From positions 1 to 64,000 of the forward strand of contig JAQTTV010000004.1 of NCBI GenBank assembly GCA_028710565.1: a stretch of DNA of 64,000 bases. The letters run 5' to 3'. A model generated the notes under the pieces. The model worked only from the letters and a program-made list of their open reading frames with translations. It ran no database searches and was not told where the DNA came from. Shown piece by piece: positions 43,295 to 53,363 of this stretch (position 1 is its first letter; every line of letters starts with the position of its first letter). The translations under genes and the position numbers were made by a program. The stretch is from Gallionella sp. (GTDB lineage Bacteria > Pseudomonadota > Gammaproteobacteria > Burkholderiales > Gallionellaceae).

Positions 43295-45973
43295 ATGGGT
43301 CAGCATTACCTCAAAACACTTTTTTCCCCACAATCCGTCGCCGTATTTGGCGCAAGTGAGCGTCCAGATTCAGTCGGACAAATCGTTTTCCAAAACATGT
43401 TGGAAAGTGGTTTTCAAGGCGGTTTATATCCTATCAATCCCAAAAGTGCCGAAATCCAAGGCAAAAAAGCCTATACCAGCTTAGCTGAAATCGGCGAACC
43501 CGTGGATTTGGTGGTTATTGCCACGCCACCGCAAACGGTTCCTGCCATTATCGAAAGCTGTGGGGCATATGGAGTTAAAGCCGCCGTGATTATTACTGCA
43601 GGTTTTGGCGAAGCGGGTGCGGAAGGTGCGGCACTGGAAAAGGACTTGTTGGAAGCGGCGCAACGTCATGGTATTCGTCTGATCGGCCCGAACTGTTTGG
43701 GCATTATGCGTCCCTCCATCGGGCTGAATGCCACATTTAACAAAGGTGGCGCGAATACGGGCAATATTGCTTTTGTGTCGCAATCAGGTGCGTTGTGTAC
43801 CGCGATTCTGGATTGGGCGCAGCGCAATGATGTAGGATTTTCTAGCGTGGTGTCGATGGGTTCCTCCACCGATGTGGATTTTGGCGAGATTCTGGATTAT
43901 TTGGTATCCGATCCGCAAACCCACAGCATCTTGATGTACATCGAAGGCATCCGTAATGCCCGCCGTTTTATGAGTGCCTTGCGTGCAGCAGCGCGTTTCA
44001 AACCTGTGATTCTGGTCAAAGTGGGTCGTCATGCCGCAGGCTCAAAAGCTGCCATGTCGCATACCGCATCGCTGGTCGGCGCGGATGATGTGTTCGATGC
44101 CGCCGTGAGTCGTGCAGGCGTGATTCGGGTGCAAACCATCACGCAATTATTTACCGCCGCGAAAGCCTTGTCTTGCGGCTTCCGTCCTGTAGGCAATCGC
44201 TTAGCGATCGTCACCAACGGCGGCGGCCCTGGCGTGATGGCGACCGATAGAGCCGTGGATTTGGGCTTGTCGATTGCGACATTGTCTGACCATACTATCG
44301 AGTATCTGAATAATTATTTACCCTCCAATTGGCCGCACGCCAACCCTGTGGACATCATCGGCGACGCGCAAGCGGATCGCTACCATCACGCGGTTAAAGC
44401 CTGTTTGGAAGATGAAAACGTCGATGGTGTGTTAGCCATTCTCACGCCACAAGCGATGACTAAACCGCTGGAATCAGCGCAAGCTTTGATTGAATTGGCG
44501 AATACACATAGTAAGCCCTTGCTTGCTTGCTGGATGGGCGATAGCCAAGTGGCGACAGCACGTACCGCCTTTAACGAAGCGCACAAACCACACTTCCGCA
44601 CGCCTGAACCTGCTGTTGAAGTGTTTGCTCATCTGTCTGCCTACTATCGCAACCAAAAATTGCTAATGCAAGTCCCTGGCCCAACGTCACATCACATCGA
44701 GGCTGACGTAGAAAGTGCGCGGTTGATTATCGAAGGCGCGATGCAGGAACGCCGCACGGTATTGACCGAAATCGAATCCAAAGCCCTGTTGTCGGCATTC
44801 CACATTCCCGTCGCCAAAACCATGGTGGCGCATACGCCTAATGAAGCTTTGTTGATTGCCCAGCAGCTCGGTTATCCCGTCGCCATGAAAATCAACTCGC
44901 ACGACATCAGCCACAAGAGTGATGCAGGTGGCGTGCTGTTGAATCTGGATAACGCCCACGAAGTCCGCACCGCCTACCAGCAAATTCTGGACAACGTGCG
45001 TTTAGCGCGCCCCGATGCACAACTGAATGGCATTTCCATCGAACCGATGGTGGTCAAACCCAACGGGCGCGAATTGATGATTGGTGTGACCACTGACCCC
45101 GTATTTGGCCCCGTCATCACCTTTGGCGCAGGCGGCACCACGGTAGAAATCATGGGCGACCGCGCCGTGGCGTTGCCCCCGCTGAATAACTTCTTGGCGA
45201 AGGAATTAATCCAAGGCACGCGCATCGCCAAAATGCTGGGCAAATTCCGCAACTTACCGCCCGCCAATCTCAACGCGCTGGAAGACATGTTGCTGCGAGT
45301 CTCCGAAATGGTATGCGAATTGCCTCTGATCGAAGAAATGGACATCAATCCCTTGATTTTGGACGAACATGGCGCGCTGGCAGCCGATGCGCGGGTGGTG
45401 GTCAAATATCGCCAACCCACGGCGGATCGCTACGCCCACATGGCAATTTATCCCTACCCCACGCATTTGGTCAGCCAATGGCAACTCGCCGATGGCACGA
45501 ATATCACCATCCGCCCGATACGTCCTGAGGATGCCACACTCGTCACGGAGTTTGTCGCAGGCTTGTCTGAAGAATCGAAATACTTCCGCTTTATGAACAG
45601 CGTGCAACACCTGACCGAAGCCATGTTAGTACGCTTTACCCAAATTGATTACAGCCGCGAAATTGCCCTGATGGCAGTGAGCACGCTGCACAATCAAGAG
45701 GTCGAGTTAGGCGTAGCGCGTTTTGCTACCAACCCTGACGGTGAAACCTGCGAATTCGCGCTGGTGGTGGCGGATCGTATTGCAGGCAAAGGTTTGGGAC
45801 AGAAACTCATGATTTCACTCATGGACGCGGCACGTTCCAAGGGGCTGAAAGTGATCGAAGGCGAAGTGCTCACCAACAATCACAATATGCTCAAACTGAC
45901 CCATCGCTTGGGCTTTAGCCATAAACTCAGCGAAGAAGATCAAGGGATTACCAAGGTGAGCAAGGTGTTGTAG
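43295..45973 (+). CDS. Pat/YfiQ-type GNAT protein lysine acetyltransferase
   Basis: An 892-residue fusion. Residues 1-~690 are an ADP-forming acyl-CoA synthetase-like region (CoA-binding SVAVFGASERPDSVGQI, succinyl-CoA-ligase-like domains, ATP-grasp-like part with GHGMVAHTPNE-type segment and VMKINSHDISHKSDAGGV). From ~740 a GNAT acetyltransferase domain follows: TIRPIRPEDATLVTEFVAGL, FALVVADRIAGKGLGQKLMISLMDAARSKGLKVIEGEVLTNNHNMLKLTHRLGF. This is the architecture of Pat/PatZ, which acetylates acetyl-CoA synthetase and other lysines. The divergent deacetylase gene is suggestive of a reversible control pair. Confidence 0.93.
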   Translation: MGQHYLKTLFSPQSVAVFGASERPDSVGQIVFQNMLESGFQGGLYPINPKSAEIQGKKAYTSLAEIGEPVDLVVIATPPQTVPAIIESCGAYGVKAAVIITAGFGEAGAEGAALEKDLLEAAQRHGIRLIGPNCLGIMRPSIGLNATFNKGGANTGNIAFVSQSGALCTAILDWAQRNDVGFSSVVSMGSSTDVDFGEILDYLVSDPQTHSILMYIEGIRNARRFMSALRAAARFKPVILVKVGRHAAGSKAAMSHTASLVGADDVFDAAVSRAGVIRVQTITQLFTAAKALSCGFRPVGNRLAIVTNGGGPGVMATDRAVDLGLSIATLSDHTIEYLNNYLPSNWPHANPVDIIGDAQADRYHHAVKACLEDENVDGVLAILTPQAMTKPLESAQALIELANTHSKPLLACWMGDSQVATARTAFNEAHKPHFRTPEPAVEVFAHLSAYYRNQKLLMQVPGPTSHHIEADVESARLIIEGAMQERRTVLTEIESKALLSAFHIPVAKTMVAHTPNEALLIAQQLGYPVAMKINSHDISHKSDAGGVLLNLDNAHEVRTAYQQILDNVRLARPDAQLNGISIEPMVVKPNGRELMIGVTTDPVFGPVITFGAGGTTVEIMGDRAVALPPLNNFLAKELIQGTRIAKMLGKFRNLPPANLNALEDMLLRVSEMVCELPLIEEMDINPLILDEHGALAADARVVVKYRQPTADRYAHMAIYPYPTHLVSQWQLADGTNITIRPIRPEDATLVTEFVAGLSEESKYFRFMNSVQHLTEAMLVRFTQIDYSREIALMAVSTLHNQEVELGVARFATNPDGETCEFALVVADRIAGKGLGQKLMISLMDAARSKGLKVIEGEVLTNNHNMLKLTHRLGFSHKLSEEDQGITKVSKVL

Positions 45974-46063
45974 GTTTGGAGGGCTGCATTCTTCCCCCGT
46001 TACTGCGCTGAGAGAACCCTGATTTAGCCTAATAGCCTCTGTAGGAGCTTCTTCAGGTGGCTG

Positions 46064-46079
46064 CCATCCATATGGATGG
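46064..46079. repeat. 16-bp perfect palindrome
   Basis: CCATCCATATGGATGG, within a longer imperfect stem gccatccatatggatggtggc. No T-run follows. It may be a REP relic or protein-binding site. Confidence 0.4.
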
Positions 46080-46182
46080 TGGCTTTAGATGGTTTCGATG
46101 ACTTCACCATTTTTAGTCTCCACTCATCTACACAGCCGACTAAAACTATCGACTAAATACTCGCCGTATATTTTCTCACTTA

Positions 46183-46212
46183 ACAAAAAGGACACCGAAG
46201 TGTCCTTTTTGT
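46183..46212 (-). terminator. Bidirectional terminator after the Ig-repeat lipoprotein
   Basis: Read leftward AAAAAGGACAC-TTCG-GTGTCCTTTTTGT: a perfect 11-bp stem with UUCG tetraloop and T-rich tail, also symmetric in the other direction. Confidence 0.9.
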
Positions 46213-46251
46213 TGTGGTCAGTACGGCGCGAGTTATTGCGCCGTACACAAC

Positions 46252-48237
46252 CTAAAGTGGATTTGTGCAAATAGCCGCTTGCCCGAATGGACTAATCTGT
46301 CCTGGCGGAGATACTGTAATATTAACGTAGTCAGAGGCAAGACCTGGCAATACAAAAGTTACCCTCGTAGGTGGATCCGTTCCAACCACACCCGCGGTTG
46401 CTTCAAGGGTAACTTCAGCCCAAGAAGCGTAATTTTTAGGATACACAATTGACGCCGTTGCAATTCCATTTACATCCGTAGTGCCGAAGGCATTCACGCT
46501 CGCGACGCCACCTGGATCCAAACGACCATTCAGATTGGTATCTTCCAATGGATCAATAATGCCATTGAAATTTACATCTTCATTGGGACAATATGGCACC
46601 GCTGGTGCGACTGCTAGAACTGTAAGCACCTGTATCCATTGTGTTAGACCTGCCACATAATACCCTTTAGCGTACTGACCAGGGCGCAATACAAAACCCA
46701 CTCTTTGATTAACCACAGGATTACCCGCCGCATCGGTGACAATCGCGGAATATGTCTTCATTAAATTGGTAGGCGGAGTCGGTGACACCGTATTATCTGT
46801 TCCAAGGCGCACAAACAAGGTCTGACCACTAACGGTAAGCGTCACGGTGCTGGTCGGTTGTGGCAGCGGTGTAGCAATACCTCGCACCGCAACTACTGTT
46901 GCGGCGATGGCAACGCCATTTTGTGGACTGGTCGTTGCCCCTGCGGTATAGCTGACCGACGCAATGCCATTCACATCAGTTGTTGCAGTCGCTGCATTGA
47001 GCGTCCCTGCTGTTGGATCCGCCGTAATCGTAAAGTTTACCGTGGCATTTTTAACTAAATTATTGGCTGCATCTCGCACCGTGACCGAAATCACAGAACT
47101 ATTCCCCGTTTGAGCTGCGGAGCCAGTTGTAGTTTGTATGGTAGCAGGGTTCGCCTGTGCAATAATACCCGTGGCAGTCGTTGCTACAAATACAACAGGC
47201 AAGGTCGCTGAAGGTGTCCCCCCCGTACCCGTTGCAGTAATAATTGCAGCCCCCGCTAAAGTAGAACTCACGCTCACACTAGCCACACCTGATGCATTGG
47301 TAATTGCAGGAACACCAGTAATTACCCCTCTGGTCGTAGAAAAGTTCACAGGTGTTGCAACCACCACGCCACTCGCATTACTCCACGCTACAGAAACTAC
47401 GCCAGATGCTGGACTGAGCGGGATCTCAATTGGCACGACGGTTGGATTCTGAAAAGCGAAACTGTCAGCACTTACCGTCAAAGAATTGGTGATCGTCGCA
47501 CCCGCCGCTGTCGCGGCAAGGGTATCGACACCTGGTTTAGTTGCAGTTACCAACACAGACACGACACCTGTCGCACCAGTCAGTGCCGTAGCAGGTGTCA
47601 ATGCAAGCGTATTACCTGTCAAAGAAGTGACAGTCACAGGTACACCTGACACTGGTGTTCCCGCAAAATCTTTAACCGTATAGGTCAAAGTGGTCGACGC
47701 GTTTAAAGCCACAGAACTATTACCTGAAGCACTGATGTTCGTACCTGCCACATTAATAGTAGCCGTTGTAGAAACACCATCAACAGTTGCCGTCACAACA
47801 ATCGCACGATTGGCCTTGTTCGCACCCAACGTGAGGGTGGCGGTTACTAATCCATTAACATCAGAAACATTTACCCCTCCCGTATTTATGGTGACATCTT
47901 CCGTTGGCACTACTGAGAACAGCACGACTCTACCTGCGATTGTTTGCCCTATTGCATCCAAAGCAACCGCCGTTAGTGTTACAGTCGAACCGCTTGATGA
48001 GGGTAATTGTGTGTTGCTAACGAGCAACTGGATCCTTGAAGCAATCAAGGCTGTAGTAGTCACCCTAGTTACCGCACTCGCGGCTGGCACGGCACTCGTA
48101 ACAACGAACGGATTCCCTCCGCCCCCTCCCCCACCGCATGCGGCGAGTGATGCAATGGTGATAAATAGAAACGCGTATCGTAATGATCGCGTCCAGCCAT
48201 GATTTAATAACGAATTCAGCACGCTTACATCCTCCAA
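46252..48237 (-). CDS. Surface lipoprotein with bacterial Ig-like (Big_1-type) repeats
   Basis: A 661-residue exported lipoprotein. The signal ends SLAACGGGGGGGNPF, a lipobox and Gly-rich linker usual for surface-exposed lipoproteins. At least four Ig-like units of about 100 residues follow, each with the pattern 'LTVSVxDxxGxPVxGxxVxFxxxxG...NGVASVxxxxxxxxGxATITAT' (for example DAIGQTIAGRVVLFSVVPTEDVTIN, DFAGTPVSGVPVTVTSLTG, DAANNLVKNATVNFTITADPTAG). Near residue 575 is NEDVNFNGIIDPLEDTNLNGRLDPGG, a calcium-binding D-x-N-x-N-G repeat pair. It probably mediates adhesion or surface contact. It lies downstream of pilQ but on its own terminator. Confidence 0.88.
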   Translation of the reverse strand: MEDVSVLNSLLNHGWTRSLRYAFLFITIASLAACGGGGGGGNPFVVTSAVPAASAVTRVTTTALIASRIQLLVSNTQLPSSSGSTVTLTAVALDAIGQTIAGRVVLFSVVPTEDVTINTGGVNVSDVNGLVTATLTLGANKANRAIVVTATVDGVSTTATINVAGTNISASGNSSVALNASTTLTYTVKDFAGTPVSGVPVTVTSLTGNTLALTPATALTGATGVVSVLVTATKPGVDTLAATAAGATITNSLTVSADSFAFQNPTVVPIEIPLSPASGVVSVAWSNASGVVVATPVNFSTTRGVITGVPAITNASGVASVSVSSTLAGAAIITATGTGGTPSATLPVVFVATTATGIIAQANPATIQTTTGSAAQTGNSSVISVTVRDAANNLVKNATVNFTITADPTAGTLNAATATTDVNGIASVSYTAGATTSPQNGVAIAATVVAVRGIATPLPQPTSTVTLTVSGQTLFVRLGTDNTVSPTPPTNLMKTYSAIVTDAAGNPVVNQRVGFVLRPGQYAKGYYVAGLTQWIQVLTVLAVAPAVPYCPNEDVNFNGIIDPLEDTNLNGRLDPGGVASVNAFGTTDVNGIATASIVYPKNYASWAEVTLEATAGVVGTDPPTRVTFVLPGLASDYVNITVSPPGQISPFGQAAICTNPL

Positions 48238-48297
48238 GTTACGCCATTGGCGCGGTTAAAACTACAAAATACAATACACACAAAATTTACGCTCACG

Positions 48298-50382
48298 CTA
48301 CTGCAAATCCATCGCATCTTTGATGATTTTCGGGGTAATGAAAATCAACAATTCAGATTTATTATCCGCAGCGACCTTGCTACGGAACAAGTAGCCCAGC
48401 AAGGGGATATCGCCCAGCAAAGGCACTTTGGTAATTGCGCTGCTTGCATCTTGTTGATATACCCCCCCAATTACGACCGTCCCTCCATTCTCAACCAATG
48501 CCTGCGTGGTCACTTTATTCGTATCGATGGATGGGGTGCCTGTCACGGCCACTTGAGGGCTGTCTTTGGTGACGATCACATCCATAATCACATGGTCATC
48601 AGGCGTAATCTGCGGGGTCACCGTTAGGCTTAAGGTCGCGTCGATAAAAGCAATACCTGCGGCCGTCGTGGCGGTACCCGCAGTGTTGTAGGGAATTTTC
48701 ACCCCTTGGGCAATATTCGCCATCTTTTTATCCATGGTCAACACCCGTGGACTTGAAATCACTTTCCCTTGGTTATCTGTTTCCAACGCAGTGAGTTCCA
48801 GACCAAGTAGTTTGGTCAGGCTACTATTAAATAACAGCATGGAAAATGTACCCGCCGCTGCCACAGGCAAATTTACGTTTGGGGTGTTGATCGTCGCCGT
48901 CGTACCTGCTAATGGACCATTCACCACTTGATTTGCACCAATATTACCCCGCGCGCCCCCCCCCACACCAAAGGTATCAACTGAGTTATAAGAAAGCCGA
49001 CTACCTAAGGAGCGTCCAAATTTATTGCTGGCAATCACTACGCGGCTTTCTATCATCACTTGGCGCAAAGGCACATCAATTTTATTCACTAACTCACGGA
49101 CTTTCTCCAAACGAGAAGGGGATTCTTGTACAAAAAGCACATTAGTTCGAATATCTGCGGTAACACTCCCTCGCGCAGAAATTAAACCTTTACCCGCGCC
49201 AGCCCCCATGAGCATGGTCGCCACTTCTTGCGCTTTAGCATATTTAATTTCTATGCTTTCGGTTTGAACTTCTTCCAAGGCAACAATCTGGCTACGCGCC
49301 GTCAGCTCTGCTTTTTCTTTCGCTGCGATTTCGTCACGCGGTGCAACTTGAATGACATTGCCATTTTCACGACTGTCCAAACCGCGTGCCTGCAAAATAA
49401 TCGACATCGCTTGATCCCAAGGTACATCTTTCAAGCGCAAAGTCAGATTACCTGTGACCGTATCGCTCATTACAATATTTTTACCCGTAAAATCAGCAAT
49501 GACGTTCAAAGCTTCCCGCACGGTAATGTTTTGAAAGTCTAGCGTCAGCTTGTCACCACTAAAACTTGCTTGCCTACCTGTTGTGCCAGAGGAATTCGTT
49601 GCTGCAGCCGATATCGTTTTGACTTCAATAATAAATTTTTTGTTCGCTTGGTACGCAGCGTACTCCCAATCACCCTTAGGGCGAATAATCATCTGCACAT
49701 TATCACCGCGCACCGCAGTATCCACTGTTTCAACTGCGGTGCCAAAATCAACCACATCCAGCTTACGGCGCAAGTCGGTAGGCAAATTGGTTTTCAAAAA
49801 ATCAACTACCAGTCTTTTATCTTCACGGCGAATATCAATGCCTGTGGTGGTGTCAGATAGATCAATCTCTACACGACCTTCACCATTTGTACCTCGATGG
49901 AACTCTACTTTATTCAAAGCATGTTTCTGATTGATGTTACTTACCTCTGCGAATCGTGAGGATTGATTGCTCACCAGTTGAGACGATACTTTCCCACGTA
50001 AGTTAATCAGCAAGGTATTGCCTTCAACCTTAGTATCGTAAAGCAATGCTTGATTGAGATTCAACACCAGACGGGTGCGATTACCTGCCTGAATAATGTC
50101 TGCACTACGTAATTCGCCTTCATCAATACGCTGTGTTGACTTTCCCAACCCATTCGTCACATTCAAGAAATCGAACGTGATACGCGGTGGCTTACTGACC
50201 ACAAAACCAGCAGGCACCCCCGTTAAAGGCTGGTTAAGCTCCACTTTCACTACAGATGTTCCATTACCTGTATTCACGACATTTAATGCAATAATTTGCA
50301 CTTCTGCAAACACCTGCGAGGAAAAAGCACCCGAAACAAGCAGTAACAATAGGGCTCTAACAAAAAGGTTTAATTGATTCAT
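48298..50382 (-). CDS. pilQ: Type IV pilus secretin PilQ
   Basis: A 694-residue outer-membrane secretin through which the pilus exits. Signal peptide at the N-terminus (LFVRALLLLLVSGAFSSQVFA). Two AMIN-type domains (residues ~25-235: VVKVELNQPLTGVPAGFVVSKPPRITFDF, RVEIDLSDTTTGIDIRR) bind peptidoglycan. An STN-like segment (FSGDKLTLDFQNITVREALNVIADFTGKNIVMSD), N domains, and the secretin core (KIDVPLRQVMIESRVVIASNKFGRSLG, VISSPRVLTMDKKMANIAQGVKIPY, VENGGTVVIGGVYQQD, LGYLFRSK) follow. It is the last gene of pilMNOPQ. Confidence 0.95.
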   Translation of the reverse strand: MNQLNLFVRALLLLLVSGAFSSQVFAEVQIIALNVVNTGNGTSVVKVELNQPLTGVPAGFVVSKPPRITFDFLNVTNGLGKSTQRIDEGELRSADIIQAGNRTRLVLNLNQALLYDTKVEGNTLLINLRGKVSSQLVSNQSSRFAEVSNINQKHALNKVEFHRGTNGEGRVEIDLSDTTTGIDIRREDKRLVVDFLKTNLPTDLRRKLDVVDFGTAVETVDTAVRGDNVQMIIRPKGDWEYAAYQANKKFIIEVKTISAAATNSSGTTGRQASFSGDKLTLDFQNITVREALNVIADFTGKNIVMSDTVTGNLTLRLKDVPWDQAMSIILQARGLDSRENGNVIQVAPRDEIAAKEKAELTARSQIVALEEVQTESIEIKYAKAQEVATMLMGAGAGKGLISARGSVTADIRTNVLFVQESPSRLEKVRELVNKIDVPLRQVMIESRVVIASNKFGRSLGSRLSYNSVDTFGVGGGARGNIGANQVVNGPLAGTTATINTPNVNLPVAAAGTFSMLLFNSSLTKLLGLELTALETDNQGKVISSPRVLTMDKKMANIAQGVKIPYNTAGTATTAAGIAFIDATLSLTVTPQITPDDHVIMDVIVTKDSPQVAVTGTPSIDTNKVTTQALVENGGTVVIGGVYQQDASSAITKVPLLGDIPLLGYLFRSKVAADNKSELLIFITPKIIKDAMDLQ

Positions 50383-50891
50383 CTTGTAGCTCCTGGTTCC
50401 TCTAATTGCAACGTATTAATATGTTGAGCATCTTCTTCATTTTCACGAACTATTTCACTAATAGTGATCGCATTTGGACTGACAGCAGTGATTCTGCCGA
50501 ACTTAGTTCCAATATAATTACCCACCTTCACCCTAAAAATACGGCCATCTGGCGAACGGATAACCGCTTCGCGAACACTACCCCGCTCTAAATAACCCAC
50601 CATTTTCAGATTTTCTAGTGGGAAGCTTTCTAACTCTTCTTTTGGATGATCTTCGGCAAGATTATCTTTTCCACCTTTATCCTGCTTACGAGGCTGGAAG
50701 GGCGTAGGCAGAGGAGGCACGTTATCATTTAAATACGTAAATACCTCTGGCGGCTTGACCTCTGGGGCAGGTGGGATATTGCCCCGCAAATCTTTGTCAG
50801 AATCGCGAACAAACTCTTCCAAATCCTCAAGCCCACTCCCCATACACCCTGTCAACAACAGTGATGCCAAAATCAGACAAGGATACCTCAT
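50379..50891 (-). CDS. pilP: Type IV pilus lipoprotein PilP
   Basis: A 170-residue inner-membrane lipoprotein (LILASLLLTGC) with the PilP HR-domain (ENLKMVGYLERGSVREAVIRSPDGRIFRVKVGNYIGTKFGRITAVSPNAITISEIV) that links PilNO to PilQ. Overlaps pilO and pilQ by four bases each. Confidence 0.95.
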   Translation of the reverse strand: MRYPCLILASLLLTGCMGSGLEDLEEFVRDSDKDLRGNIPPAPEVKPPEVFTYLNDNVPPLPTPFQPRKQDKGGKDNLAEDHPKEELESFPLENLKMVGYLERGSVREAVIRSPDGRIFRVKVGNYIGTKFGRITAVSPNAITISEIVRENEEDAQHINTLQLEEPGATR

Positions 50892-51529
50892 TGTGCGCCC
50901 CCTCCTTGTGGTGCAGCTGTTTTTGCCTGCTCTGCCGTTTCTTTATCATTTAAATAGCGATAGGTCTTTGCTTGCGCATCCATGGAGAGCTTGCTGCCAC
51001 TCAAGTTAATTTCAATTTGGGTCAACGTGACAATACGTGGCAATGACGCAATATCACTCGAAAATTTACCCAAATCATCGTATCCACCTGTTACTCTAAT
51101 GGCGATAGGTTTCTCAGCAAAAGTGCCCTTCACCGTTCTTTCCGTACCAGGTCTGAACAAATCAAACAATAATCCACGCCCCAATCCTGCTTGGTTAATG
51201 TCAGTCAATAAAGACGCAATCTCAGATTTATTGGGCAATTGTTTAAGCAGCGCACCAAAAGATTCTTCTGTTTCTTTCAGCTGCTTTTTCATTAAATCTA
51301 GGTTAATTGCGTCCTTCTTCTTTTCCATAAAGGTCTTTTTCAACCCGTCCTCTTCATCCCGAATCAGTTGATAGCTATCCCATTGCTCTTGCCAATGCAG
51401 CACCGCCCCCAAAATGACAATCACAAAAAAAATCAAACCACATGCCAGAAGTTTAGCCGTCCACGGCCATGCGCCAGGTGTCTGAGGGTTAAGATTTTTG
51501 AGTTCATCAAAGTCAATATTGATATTCAT
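50888..51529 (-). CDS. pilO: Type IV pilus alignment protein PilO
   Basis: A 213-residue bitopic protein: TM helix LLACGLIFFVIVILGAVLHW near residue 35, a coiled coil (RDEEDGLKKTFMEKKKDAINLDLMKKQLKETEESF) and a ferredoxin-like periplasmic domain. It partners PilN in the alignment complex. Overlaps with pilN and pilP by four bases. Confidence 0.94.
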   Translation of the reverse strand: MNINIDFDELKNLNPQTPGAWPWTAKLLACGLIFFVIVILGAVLHWQEQWDSYQLIRDEEDGLKKTFMEKKKDAINLDLMKKQLKETEESFGALLKQLPNKSEIASLLTDINQAGLGRGLLFDLFRPGTERTVKGTFAEKPIAIRVTGGYDDLGKFSSDIASLPRIVTLTQIEINLSGSKLSMDAQAKTYRYLNDKETAEQAKTAAPQGGGAQ

Positions 51530-52113
51530 TCGCCACCACCTTGTTTTTTCGCAACGTCGTCACTTCCCTTTGATTTTGTTAAGAAAAAAGTTAATGTGAA
51601 TTCACTACTGCGACCATTTTCTCCCCCTGCGGCATGAATTTCAATCAATTCTGATTTTTCTAACCAAGGAGATTGATCTATCGACCCCATTAAAGTGGAT
51701 ACGCGCGCATTGGATTGGGTAAAACCTATGATCGTGATTTTGTTATCAGCCCCCTGTCGCAGCGAGCGCAAATAGACACCCTCAGGGAGTATTTTGAGCA
51801 TTTGATCCAGCAGATGCACTACATCTAGACGGGTTTCTTGTAGATCATCCACCACCGCTTTACGGGCACGCAAAGCATCCACCTCTTTACGCAGGACTTG
51901 GATTTCTGCAATTTGCTTATCCAGTATCGCAGTTTGCTCTTTAAGATATGTATTGCGACTTTCCTGATAGGAAATTCGATTACTCATGACCAAATGCCCT
52001 GCACCGACCACAATCAGACCCAACAAAAATGATGCACCCGCCATGCCAAAGAATTGCAATTGGCGAATACGTCGCTTCTCTGCACGATGAGGTAATAAGT
52101 TTATCCGTATCAT
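51526..52113 (-). CDS. pilN: Type IV pilus alignment protein PilN
   Basis: A 195-residue protein beginning MIRINLLPHRAEKRR, the PilN cytoplasmic tail that binds PilM, followed by a TM helix (FLLGLIVVGAGHLVM), a coiled coil, and a periplasmic ferredoxin-like domain (GVYLRSLRQGADNKITIIGFTQSNARVSTLM). Overlaps pilM by four bases. Confidence 0.95.
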   Translation of the reverse strand: MIRINLLPHRAEKRRIRQLQFFGMAGASFLLGLIVVGAGHLVMSNRISYQESRNTYLKEQTAILDKQIAEIQVLRKEVDALRARKAVVDDLQETRLDVVHLLDQMLKILPEGVYLRSLRQGADNKITIIGFTQSNARVSTLMGSIDQSPWLEKSELIEIHAAGGENGRSSEFTLTFFLTKSKGSDDVAKKQGGGE

Positions 52114-53219
52114 TTATCAAACCTCCGCATCGCCAATCCACACGCAACCATCAGCGAAGGGGCATCTGCTTGTAATTGTCGTGCCTTAATCCGATCAGAT
52201 AACGTCATCAAAGCAAAGGGATTCGCCACCATAGTGGCCACTTGGGTTTTAGTCGCAACAGCATCATCTAAACCTGGCAGAACTGCACATCCCCCTGCTA
52301 ATACGATGTAATCAATTTCGGTGTATTGCGAAGAGGTGAAAAATATCTGCAATAACCGATAAATCTCCATGACCATATTTTCCCGAAAAGGGGTCAACAC
52401 GTCTTCTTCATAGTTGTCAGGTAAATTGCCCGATCGCTTGGCGGCTTCTGCCTCTTCGAGAGACAAACCAAACATTGCTTCAATTTGTCGTGTGAGCTGC
52501 CCCCCTCCCACTTGTTGATCTCGAATATAAAGTGATTGCCCATTGCGCAACACATTCACCGTCGTTGTCGTGGTGCCAATATCAACTAATGCGACGCACT
52601 TATCCTTTGCGTTGTCAGGCAATTGCGCACAAACCAGCTCAAAAGCCCGTTCAGACGCATAGGTATCCACATCCATCACGACCGCACTCAACCCTGCCAC
52701 CTGTGCCGTCGCGACACGATCTTCAACATTCGCCTTGCGTGAAGCCGCCAGCAAAACTTCGACTTCTTCTTCTGGATTATTAGGTGACGGACCAATAACC
52801 TGAAAATCCAAGTTCACTTCTTCCAAAGGAAAGGGGATATATTGGTTCGCTTCAGATTCGACTTGAAACTCCAAATCATCCTCGGTCATACCCGCAGGCA
52901 GTAACATTTTTTTGGTGGTCACCGCCGCTGAGGGTAGTGCCATACTAACATTTCTAACTTTACTACCTAAATTTCGCCATGCATGCTGCAAGCTTTCTGC
53001 CACCGCGTCCAAATTAGTGATATTGCCATCACTTACAGCATCTTTGGGGAGAGGATATATCGCATAATTTTGCAACACAAATCCATCCTGTGCAGGCAAC
53101 ATCTTTAACTCGACAAACTTAACTGAAGACGAACTAATATCAACCCCAATCAGAGCTGGTGTTTTGATTCGTAACAATTCCAATACGACATCCAAATTTA
53201 TATTAGGTACTTTAGGCAT
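52110..53219 (-). CDS. pilM: Type IV pilus assembly ATPase-fold protein PilM
   Basis: A 369-residue actin-like cytoplasmic protein. Starts with PALIGVDISSSSVKFVELK (phosphate-1 loop), then LVDIGTTTTTVNVLRNGQSLYIRDQQVGGGQLTRQI (phosphate-2) and IVLAGGCAVLPGL (adenosine motif). It binds the PilN tail. It is the first gene of pilMNOPQ, divergent from the class A PBP gene. Confidence 0.96.
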   Translation of the reverse strand: MPKVPNINLDVVLELLRIKTPALIGVDISSSSVKFVELKMLPAQDGFVLQNYAIYPLPKDAVSDGNITNLDAVAESLQHAWRNLGSKVRNVSMALPSAAVTTKKMLLPAGMTEDDLEFQVESEANQYIPFPLEEVNLDFQVIGPSPNNPEEEVEVLLAASRKANVEDRVATAQVAGLSAVVMDVDTYASERAFELVCAQLPDNAKDKCVALVDIGTTTTTVNVLRNGQSLYIRDQQVGGGQLTRQIEAMFGLSLEEAEAAKRSGNLPDNYEEDVLTPFRENMVMEIYRLLQIFFTSSQYTEIDYIVLAGGCAVLPGLDDAVATKTQVATMVANPFALMTLSDRIKARQLQADAPSLMVACGLAMRRFDK

Positions 53220-53363
53220 AGACCGCTCAGAATATCTCTGTGGAAAGTGGATTAAATCCTAGCAACAACTATATTTTGTGTAAAGCGAATTGTTAGGGCT
53301 TATTTATATCGCACGAAGCCGATATAATCTACGGATATTCTACACTAACACTACCATTTACTT

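Noticed and set aside
47690-48202. Long plus-strand ORFs opposite the Ig-repeat lipoprotein
   Set aside because: Arise from repetitive Ala/Val/Thr codons of the real gene.
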